Assembly: GCA_016204595.1 (NCBI GenBank) | Contig: JACQKJ010000057.1 | Coordinates: 1 to 6,051, forward strand | Origin: Candidatus Komeilibacteria bacterium | Lineage (GTDB): Bacteria; Patescibacteriota; Patescibacteriia; UBA1558; 2-01-FULL-52-15 | Direction: 5' to 3' | DNA length: 6,051 nt | Part shown: piece by piece, positions 1 to 4,838 of the stretch | How positions within the stretch are numbered: position 1 is the stretch's first letter | Layout of the letters: every line of letters begins with the position of its first letter | Made by a program: the position numbers and the translations under genes | Notes under the pieces: generated by a model | What the model was told of the DNA's origin: nothing | Database searches by the model: none | Seen by the model: the letters and a program-made list of their open reading frames with translations, nothing else

Positions 1-378
1 CAACAAAACAGCGTACCGACTATTCGTCAGTCTGGCGGGGCGCGCCTACTGGCATGGTCGATTGACGGCAAAGAGGAGTTTTCCGTATTCGTACCGTTCA
101 ATCGCGAGACGTTCACGTTTGTTGATCGCGCGTTTAAGGCGTTTGACGTCGCATATGCAAGCGGGGCGTACGATGTCGGGTTTGACAACGAATTCACGGT
201 TAACATTGAATTCCACAATCAAACTGTTACCGCGCGCGCGCATATCACGCGATACGATGACGCAACACCGCGGACTATCGGCGACTGGTACGATTCAGCC
301 CCGCGGCTTTGGTTTGAATTTCGCGCGTTCAATACACTTTGCTTTTCCGATTCACTTTCACTTAACGACATTCGATAA
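1..378 (+). CDS. 3' end of an unidentified phage gene (start outside the window)
   Basis: Frame 1 is open from the first base to the TAA at 376-378, giving 125 residues with no ATG, GTG or TTG codon in frame, so the gene must begin upstream of the window. The reading has normal protein composition. It is rich in aromatic residues (for example ending a segment with WYDSAPRLWFEFRAF, near residues 97-111) and in acidic residues, with alternating hydrophobic patterns that suggest mostly beta structure. I see no catalytic motif, signal peptide, membrane segment or cysteine cluster. An overlapping + frame from 62 to 391 gives an Arg/Thr-rich sequence and is a shadow. The stop lies 26 nt before the next start, and that gap holds a strong SD, consistent with a continuing operon. 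I do not recognise the family. Confidence 0.75.
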   Translation, partial: QQNSVPTIRQSGGARLLAWSIDGKEEFSVFVPFNRETFTFVDRAFKAFDVAYASGAYDVGFDNEFTVNIEFHNQTVTARAHITRYDDATPRTIGDWYDSAPRLWFEFRAFNTLCFSDSLSLNDIR

Positions 379-392
379 CGCAAAACTATAAC

Positions 393-399
393 AGGAGGT
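393..399 (+). promoter_or_regulatory. Strong Shine-Dalgarno that fixes a TTG start
   Basis: AGGAGGT lies 5 nt before the TTG at 405-407. No ATG or GTG in that frame is similarly placed, so this site decides the start of the 68-aa gene. The 9-nt string CAGGAGGTC (392-400) is repeated exactly before the next TTG-started gene (596-604). Confidence 0.85.
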
Positions 400-404
400 C
401 CACT

Positions 405-611
405 TTGCAAAATCGCGAATATATCCACCCCGTGTGGGTAGTTATTGAGGACAGCCCTGCCAGCGGCGGATTCCCTGTGGCAGTAACGACTACCAGAGCT
501 GACGCGTACGCCCTGAAACGTTGGCACATACGTATAAATGCGTTAACCCGCCACAATGCAACTGTACACATCGTTAAACAACATCTAATCCGACTCAGGA
601 GGTCGAATTGA
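405..611 (+). CDS. Small uncharacterised phage protein, 68 aa, TTG start
   Basis: The start is TTG at 405, chosen because a near-perfect SD (AGGAGGT, 393-399) sits 5 nt upstream. The TGA stop (609-611) overlaps the TTG start of the ATPase gene by 4 nt (TTGA), which implies translational coupling. The protein begins with a strand-like stretch (HPVWVVIED, residues 8-16), then a turn rich in Gly, Pro and Ser (SPASGGFP), then another hydrophobic strand and a helix containing RADAYALKRW. The C-terminal third is basic and His-rich. This alpha/beta pattern fits the many small early proteins of phages, but I see no diagnostic motif and assign no function. It contains no cysteines and no membrane segment. 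Confidence 0.75.
   Translation: MQNREYIHPVWVVIEDSPASGGFPVAVTTTRADAYALKRWHIRINALTRHNATVHIVKQHLIRLRRSN
597..603 (+). promoter_or_regulatory. Shine-Dalgarno inside the upstream gene that fixes the ATPase TTG start
   Basis: AGGAGGT is embedded in the last codons of the 68-aa gene, with a 4-nt gap to the TTG at 608. It supports TTG as the true start of the AAA+ ATPase. The following residues lead directly into the first predicted strand of the N-terminal domain, as expected for the family. Confidence 0.85.
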
Positions 612-2125
612 AAAACGTTAACTTGAAGCACTACGCTGCAGCTGGTTACCCGGCCGTTTGCGTTCAATCGTCGGATGAGGACCGCGTTATATCATCGGTG
701 CTCGCGGCTTTCCCGAAACGCGTGGTTATGCGCATTGCTACCGCCGGAGGTCTGACTAACGCGCGTGACAATTCCGTCATTGATGATAAGGCGAGTTATC
801 CGGCGGGCTTTGCGCGCGCGTGTTCCATGCCGAATTCGGTAGTGATAGTGTTGGACTATCAGCACTTCATTAAACAACCGGGTCCGTACCGCGTCTTACG
901 CGATTTTCTCCCACGCGTGAAACAAGCAAATAGCATGCTTGTGTTTGTTGCGCCGTCCTGGTCACTTCCGGCTGAGCTGGAACATGATGTTCCTATCATG
1001 CACGACAGTCTACCTACGCGCGATGAACTTTCGGCCGCACTGAAAACGTGCACCGATTCAACGGGCGCGAAAATCGGAAACACGTCCGCGCTACTTGATG
1101 CCGCAAGCGGGCTTACCCTCGCCGAAGCTGAAAGTGCTTTTGCTTTGTCCTACGCGGTGTCGGGCGATTTTGACCATACGCGCGTGTCGGATGAGAAAAT
1201 GAAGCTGGTACGGCAAAGCGGACTCGCCGAAATCATTAACCCGGCACCGCTGGATTCATTCGGCGGTTATCAAGTGGCAGTCGATACCATCAAAAACGAA
1301 ATTATCCCTTCCATGGATGACAGAGAAATCGCAACTAGCGGTATGATATGCGACGGGGTACCGGGTACCGGAAAAACGCACTTGGCACGCGTGCTAGGTT
1401 CCTTGCTCGGATGGCCGATGCTGTATGTCAGTCTCGCCCGGCTGAAAGGTCAATATGTCGGACAATCGGAGGGGAATGTTGCCAGCATTTTCCGTCTCGC
1501 GCGCGCGATTCAGCCAGTGATTTTGCTTTTTGATGAACTTGAAAAGGGTCTCGCCGGGTCCGCCTCAAATGGGGACAGCGGTGTCTCGAAGGGTATCGAA
1601 GGAATTTTCCTGACGGAAACCCAGAGCATGCGAGACAACGGGGACCGCATTTTCATTGTTGCGACAACCAACGATTATCAGATGTTGCCAGCGCCGGTAA
1701 CACGACGTCTCGAAATCAAGTTTTTTCATGACGTGCCGACTATCGGCGAGCGCACCGAAATCGCGGACAAAAAACTTCGGAAGTATGCACCGGATTCTGT
1801 CAAGCTTGCGGCAAAAATCGCAAGTCTAACCGATGAATGGACAGGTGCCGAAATCGAGGATTTAATCCGTACCGCGGCCCGGCGGACACCTAAGAATGAA
1901 TCCGGTAAACGCGTAATTTCGGAAACAACGGTTATCGACGCGTCCCACGATATTAAGCCTATTGCAAAGACGCGCGCGGAGGAAATCAGACGTTTGCGCG
2001 ACTGGGGACGCGCTAACTTGCGTCTCGCGAATTCCCCAGCTGATATTCAGCCTACAAAGCCGACACGCAAGCTATCGGTTATCGACAGTGACACGGCCGG
2101 TAAAATCTCATCCGGTAACGCGTAG
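608..2125 (+). CDS. Ycf46-like AAA+ ATPase, 505 aa
   Basis: This is an ATP-driven remodelling protein of the classical AAA clade, with the two-part layout of the Ycf46 family. Residues about 14-205 form a degenerate ATPase-like half: strand PAVCVQS, a broken Walker B-like VVIVLDYQHF at 78-87, LRDFLPRVKQ at 97-106, and GLTLAEAESAF at 168-178, which is typical of Ycf46. The complete AAA module follows: Walker A GVPGTGKT at 250-257, pore-loop-like YVGQSEG at 283-289, Walker B ILLFDE at 305-310 (D309, E310), sensor 1 IVATTND around N355, candidate arginine fingers R366/R367, and sensor 2 region TGAEIEDL at 412-419. The tail (about 455-505) looks flexible and basic. AAA proteins normally act as hexamers. 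The substrate is unknown; the neighbouring DUF1257 and 304-aa proteins are candidate partners by context only. It is soluble, with no membrane segment. The TTG start is supported by the SD at 597-603. Confidence 0.93.
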   Translation: MKNVNLKHYAAAGYPAVCVQSSDEDRVISSVLAAFPKRVVMRIATAGGLTNARDNSVIDDKASYPAGFARACSMPNSVVIVLDYQHFIKQPGPYRVLRDFLPRVKQANSMLVFVAPSWSLPAELEHDVPIMHDSLPTRDELSAALKTCTDSTGAKIGNTSALLDAASGLTLAEAESAFALSYAVSGDFDHTRVSDEKMKLVRQSGLAEIINPAPLDSFGGYQVAVDTIKNEIIPSMDDREIATSGMICDGVPGTGKTHLARVLGSLLGWPMLYVSLARLKGQYVGQSEGNVASIFRLARAIQPVILLFDELEKGLAGSASNGDSGVSKGIEGIFLTETQSMRDNGDRIFIVATTNDYQMLPAPVTRRLEIKFFHDVPTIGERTEIADKKLRKYAPDSVKLAAKIASLTDEWTGAEIEDLIRTAARRTPKNESGKRVISETTVIDASHDIKPIAKTRAEEIRRLRDWGRANLRLANSPADIQPTKPTRKLSVIDSDTAGKISSGNA

Positions 2126-2343
2126 TGAAAACCAGACATATCACCGTAGCGGAGGGCGTCAATATTGCGCCCTCCGTTATCGAAGCAAACCAGAAACGCG
2201 CGCAGCAATTACGCGCGAAGTTTGACCATGCAGTGCGCTTGCATAAGCGCGCAGTATCGCGCGTGAAACGCGCAAGGACAATTGAGAAAAAACTTAAACG
2301 CCGGGTCAATTACTACACACGGCTTATGGGGGTCACACAATGA
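2125..2343 (+). CDS. Very basic helical small protein, 72 aa, GTG start
   Basis: The GTG start at 2125 overlaps the last base of the ATPase stop (TAGTG). No good SD precedes it, so expression probably depends on termination/reinitiation at the ATPase stop. The first 20 residues are neutral. From about residue 22 to 66 the protein is a long uninterrupted helix or coiled coil, packed with Lys and Arg (for example RVKRARTIEKKLKRRV, residues 46-61). That charge suggests binding to nucleic acid or to the acidic product of the next gene, which is inference only. The TGA stop overlaps the following ATG by 4 nt (ATGA). A strong inverted repeat lies across codons 8-19. I recognise no family. Confidence 0.72.
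   Translation: MKTRHITVAEGVNIAPSVIEANQKRAQQLRAKFDHAVRLHKRAVSRVKRARTIEKKLKRRVNYYTRLMGVTQ
2146..2180 (+). repeat. Inverted repeat (9-bp perfect stem) just inside the 72-aa gene
   Basis: CGGAGGGCG (2150-2158) and CGCCCTCCG (2168-2176) are perfect reverse complements around a 9-nt loop. The stem can extend outward by four more pairs (two A-U, two G-U) to 2146/2180. It starts about 20 nt after the GTG start and buries an SD-like GGAGGG. There is no following T-run, so it is not a canonical terminator. Confidence 0.65.
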
Positions 2344-2537
2344 CATCGGAAGAAAAGAAACGTGTCGGGCAAGCTATTACTGACTTGCTCGGGCTTGTAG
2401 TGGAATCGGGCGCACCGAAAGACGCAGTACAGTTTATCGCTGGCACATTTGAAGCGCTGCACAGTGATTTACTGACAGAACTTGTCTCAAACAATAAATC
2501 GCGAACTATCGGGTTTGCGAAAACGGAGGTCGATTAA
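2340..2537 (+). CDS. Small acidic helical protein, 65 aa
   Basis: The ATG start at 2340 overlaps the preceding stop (ATGA) and has a G-rich SD (GGGGGT, 2328-2333) 6 nt upstream. The TAA stop shares one base with the next ATG (TAATG). The sequence is predicted all-helical: EEKKRVGQAITDLLGLVVE (residues 4-22), an APKDAV cap, FIAGTFEALHSDLLTELV, then a short polar tail. It has no cysteines, membrane segments or catalytic motif. Its size, helicity and net negative charge contrast with the strongly basic protein just upstream, which would suit a pair of interacting proteins, but nothing in the sequence proves it. I do not recognise the family. Confidence 0.72.
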   Translation: MTSEEKKRVGQAITDLLGLVVESGAPKDAVQFIAGTFEALHSDLLTELVSNNKSRTIGFAKTEVD

Positions 2538-3451
2538 TGAATACTCAAACACAAACGTCCCCGCTACACGATAACGCGTGTATCGCTACCGCAAGCTTTT
2601 CGCAATGGCGCCCTAAGATTGTCGATAAGAAAATTTCTCGCGAGGTGTCCGCACAACATGGGACGGATGAAAACGCCGGGGATTTTCTTAAGCAATTATT
2701 CCCTACCACAAAAAACGGTAAGGATACCGTACAGACGTACCCGGAATTACACGCGGTGTTAGGCGCGCTTGCCAGCTTGTATCAGTGGCATGCGTCAAAT
2801 ACGCTTGTCTGGGACGGTAAAGGCCGTCGGTTGCTCCCGGCAGTATCGGCGGATGAACACAAAGCCCGATTTGACGCTGTTATTGCTAACTTGCCTTGCT
2901 TGCTTGACGCAATGGAAGCTGGGTATTTTGCCGCAATGGAACGCGCGCGTGTAGCGCTGAATGGTATGTTTCGAGAGCGCGACTACCCGACACCGGGCGA
3001 ACTGCGCGCGAAATTTGCGGTGTCGGTTGTCTATGACCCGGTCCCGCAAGTTGTTACGTCCAACCTCCCGGCATCCGTACTCGGGCTTATCAATTCTCAG
3101 ATTGAAAACCGCGTTACGGCTGCAACGGAAGGTGCGATGAACGATGCATGGGCCCGGCTTTACTCATGCGTCGAAAAATTCCAGGCAAAGCTATCAACAC
3201 CGGGCGCGATTTTCCGCGATAGCCTGGTAGGCAATTTGCGCGAAGTAACCGACGTTTTGAAACGATTGAACGTTACCGGGTCCGCTGAACTTGAGGCAAT
3301 GCGCGCAAAAGTACAAACTGAGCTCGCGAAGTACGATCCGGAAACATTGCGCGATAACGAAAATTTACGCTTGCAAGTGGCTGACACCGCGAGCAACGTA
3401 TTGTCCGCAATTCGCGGTACGCGTACGATTTCGAAAGTTGAGGATGACTAA
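2537..3451 (+). CDS. Conserved uncharacterised phage protein, 304 aa
   Basis: The ATG at 2537 has an ideal SD (GGAGGT, 2525-2530; 6-nt gap) and overlaps the preceding stop by one base. From memory, the protein resembles a family of about 300-aa phage proteins. Landmarks are an N-terminal SQWRPKIVDKKIS segment (22-34), a helical stretch, then NTLVWDGKGRRLLP (88-101), a helical bundle, ERDYPTPGELRAKF (147-160) leading to YDPVP (166-170), and a long helical C-terminal half with FRDSLVGNLREVTDVLKRLNV (226-246) and DPETLRDNENLRL (267-279). The layout recalls DUF3150-type proteins, which also occur beside AAA+ ATPases in phages and plasmids, but I cannot confirm membership. No enzymatic motif is evident. 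Being close downstream of the ATPase, it is a candidate adaptor or substrate partner (inference). Confidence 0.85.
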   Translation: MNTQTQTSPLHDNACIATASFSQWRPKIVDKKISREVSAQHGTDENAGDFLKQLFPTTKNGKDTVQTYPELHAVLGALASLYQWHASNTLVWDGKGRRLLPAVSADEHKARFDAVIANLPCLLDAMEAGYFAAMERARVALNGMFRERDYPTPGELRAKFAVSVVYDPVPQVVTSNLPASVLGLINSQIENRVTAATEGAMNDAWARLYSCVEKFQAKLSTPGAIFRDSLVGNLREVTDVLKRLNVTGSAELEAMRAKVQTELAKYDPETLRDNENLRLQVADTASNVLSAIRGTRTISKVEDD

Positions 3452-3910
3452 ATGCTGTCCTATCACTGTGAAACACGCGATTATACAGAACCCCCTGCGC
3501 ATTTAGCCGTACTTATTCGCGAGGCGAAAATAACGTGGGTATACGAAAACGTCCCGGTGGTACCGCGACTAGAACTGGCGAGTATCGTAGTGCGGCCTTT
3601 TCCTCTTGTAATCGCAAGAACTGACGAAAAATGCGGCGTAGCATATAAGCAAATTTTCGGCGATTGCGTTAAAACGTCGTGCGGTGTTGGTGAGTGTACA
3701 AGCTGTAATCCAGAGCAAATTGACATTGCATATAGATTCCCTGACGTGCATGTATCGGGTATCAGTAACATGCCCGCGTTATTAGCGTGTTTAAATCGCG
3801 TGGCGAGAGACGTAACAGAATGGCACTATGAATTGTCGCGGTATCTCGCGCAAATTTCATGCGCACCTGGCAAAAAACGGTATGTAAGGGAGGCTAACAA
3901 TGAAGCGTAA
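3452..3910 (+). CDS. Uncharacterised protein with a putative four-Cys zinc site, 152 aa
   Basis: The ATG at 3452 follows the preceding TAA with no gap and has an SD-like GAGGAT at 3440-3445. The stop at 3908-3910 lies 11 nt inside the next gene. The N-terminal half has a helix (AHLAVLIREAKITWVYE, 16-32) and then beta-like segments. Residues 72-85 hold C72, C77, C82 and C85 (spacing Cx4Cx4Cx2C, within DCVKTSCGVGECTSCNP), a plausible zinc or metal-binding loop. The C-terminal part is helical (NMPALLACLNRVARDVTEWHYELSRYL, split around residue 116) and ends in a basic tail. Codon 1 is followed by ordinary phage composition. I do not recognise the family. Metal binding is suggested by the cysteine pattern only. 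Confidence 0.78.
   Translation: MLSYHCETRDYTEPPAHLAVLIREAKITWVYENVPVVPRLELASIVVRPFPLVIARTDEKCGVAYKQIFGDCVKTSCGVGECTSCNPEQIDIAYRFPDVHVSGISNMPALLACLNRVARDVTEWHYELSRYLAQISCAPGKKRYVREANNEA
3888..3893 (+). promoter_or_regulatory. Shine-Dalgarno supporting the ATG start at 3900
   Basis: GGGAGG ends 6 nt before the ATG at 3900-3902. It makes the longer form of the DUF1257 protein the likely primary product, even though that domain normally begins near residue 33 of this reading. Confidence 0.75.
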
Positions 3911-4577
3911 ATTTTCATGCGGGCGCACTTGCGGATTCCAGCAGCTATGCAGGTTTCAACCGATTTTTCGCGCGCTCGGGCGTACACGCGTGATATCGCA
4001 CGTTACGAAAGTCGATATCGAAATCAGAGACCTTGACGCCATGAAAGCGGCATGCGAAAAGCGCGGTCTGCAATTGCGGCGAGACCAGAAAACATATCGT
4101 TGGTGGGGTCATTCTGTCGGTGATTATCCGATACCGGCAGGTATGACCGCGGCGGACCTTGGCAAGTGCTCGCATGCGATACACCTTAACGATGCATCAT
4201 ACGAAATCGGGCTTGTGGCGCAAACTGACGGCAGTTACCGCATGGTCTATGATTTCTACGGTCAAGCAAACTTACTTGCAGCTGTCGGCGGGCAAAAATG
4301 TGACGGGTTAGTCGGCGACTACACTATCGAAGCTGCCCGCAATGCCGCTATGGCGCAAGGTTGGATGACGCAAGACAATTCCGACAGCACGCTAACGATA
4401 TTCCACCCTGACGGCGGGTCGATGACCGTGAACCGGGACGGCACTGTCGATTCAAACGGCTTTATCGGTAGCGGGTGCTCGGTTGCCGGTATCATCGAAA
4501 ACGCTATCGGCAAGCCCCGCGAGACAGCCTATAAACCTGAGTATTTCGCCGATAGGGCGAAGATCCGGCAAAGTTAA
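3900..4577 (+). CDS. Ycf35-like DUF1257 protein fused to a DUF2997-like domain, 225 aa
   Basis: Three regions are visible. Residues 1-32 are a basic extension with C7, C11 and C17. Residues about 33-156 match the DUF1257 (Ycf35) family as it occurs in phages: SHVTKVDIEIRDLDAMKAAC (33-52), YRWWG, DYPIPAGMTAADLGKCSHAI (75-94), YEIGLV (101-106), a YDFYG strand, and YTIEAARNAAMAQGW at the end. Residues about 163-205 read LTIFHPDGG, then GFIGSGC and IIENAIG, the pattern of DUF2997: a small beta unit, then a conserved Gly/Cys turn and a helix ending in G. DUF1257 and DUF2997 genes are neighbours in cyanobacteria; here they are joined. Neither has an established biochemical activity. The operon also holds a Ycf46-like ATPase, a hint that they work together (inference). 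The start at 3900 is chosen for its strong SD; a GTG at 3990 would give the domain without the extension. Confidence 0.87.
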   Translation: MKRKFSCGRTCGFQQLCRFQPIFRALGRTRVISHVTKVDIEIRDLDAMKAACEKRGLQLRRDQKTYRWWGHSVGDYPIPAGMTAADLGKCSHAIHLNDASYEIGLVAQTDGSYRMVYDFYGQANLLAAVGGQKCDGLVGDYTIEAARNAAMAQGWMTQDNSDSTLTIFHPDGGSMTVNRDGTVDSNGFIGSGCSVAGIIENAIGKPRETAYKPEYFADRAKIRQS

Positions 4578-4582
4578 CCTAT

Positions 4583-4612
4583 TAGGACGTCCTAGGACAC
4601 CGGGACGTCCTA
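4583..4612 (+). repeat. Intergenic hairpin with 10-bp perfect stem
   Basis: In the 57-nt gap between 4577 and 4635, TAGGACGTCC (4583-4592) is the reverse complement of GGACGTCCTA (4603-4612), with a 10-nt loop. The left arm also belongs to a 12-bp self-palindrome (TAGGACGTCCTA, 4583-4594), and TAGGAC recurs at 4593-4598. The downstream bases are ATAAACG with no T-run, so a classic intrinsic terminator is unlikely. An RNA processing or stability element, or a protein-binding operator, fits better. The next SD (GGGAGG, 4624-4629) starts 12 nt after the stem. Confidence 0.7.
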
Positions 4613-4634
4613 TAAACGAACCTGGGAGGGTCTA

Positions 4635-4838
4635 ATGTATGACGTCATAGTCGGCAACATCGGTTACGTGTACAGCGGTGAAGACGCGACCGTAGCACGA
4701 CGGACATATGTCGAGTATGTCCGTCAGTCTGAATACGGCACCGGGCGCGCTTCGGGCGAGTCTGTAATGCTGCTATACAACGACGAACCTATTCTAGAAT
4801 TCGCGGGCCGTAACGACATTATCGGGGAGATCGAATAA
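4635..4838 (+). CDS. Small uncharacterised phage protein, 67 aa
   Basis: The ATG at 4635 has a strong SD (GGGAGG, 4624-4629). The TAA stop shares one base with the next ATG (TAATG). The protein is acidic alpha/beta: strand YDVIVGNIGYVYSG (2-15), a helix of ATVARRTYVEYVRQSEYG (18-35), then GRASGESVMLLYNDEPILEF (37-56), which is a strand-turn-strand unit. The order 'GNIG-x-VY...helix...GRAxGExV...D-x-x-I' resembles small proteins seen in several phage early regions, which I recall only as hypothetical. It has no cysteine, catalytic motif or membrane segment. A perfect 10-bp inverted repeat occurs inside the helix-coding part. Confidence 0.78.
   Translation: MYDVIVGNIGYVYSGEDATVARRTYVEYVRQSEYGTGRASGESVMLLYNDEPILEFAGRNDIIGEIE
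4699..4725 (+). repeat. Perfect 10-bp inverted repeat inside the 67-aa gene
   Basis: GACGGACATA (4699-4708) pairs with TATGTCCGTC (4716-4725) across a 7-nt loop (TGTCGAG). It lies about 65 nt after the start codon. It could be a messenger hairpin or a dyad operator, or a by-product of the repeated Tyr-Val codons (TAT GTC). Confidence 0.6.

Noticed and set aside
62..391. + strand open frame of 109 codons over the first gene
   Set aside because: It overlaps the frame-1 reading that is open from base 1 to 378, has Arg/Thr/Ser-rich shadow composition, and lacks an SD.
1357..1370. Tandem repeat GGTACCG x2
   Set aside because: It encodes the Walker A motif (G-V-P-G-T-G-K) and is explained by codon choice.
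3160..3771. Antisense open frames of 67-96 codons over the 304-aa and 152-aa genes
   Set aside because: They lie opposite well-supported + strand genes, have no SDs in context and have Ser/Arg-rich composition typical of reverse-frame shadows.
4583..4620. Intrinsic terminator at the 4583-4612 hairpin
   Set aside because: The stem is good but it is followed by ATAAACG with no run of T, and the SD of the next gene comes 12 nt later.
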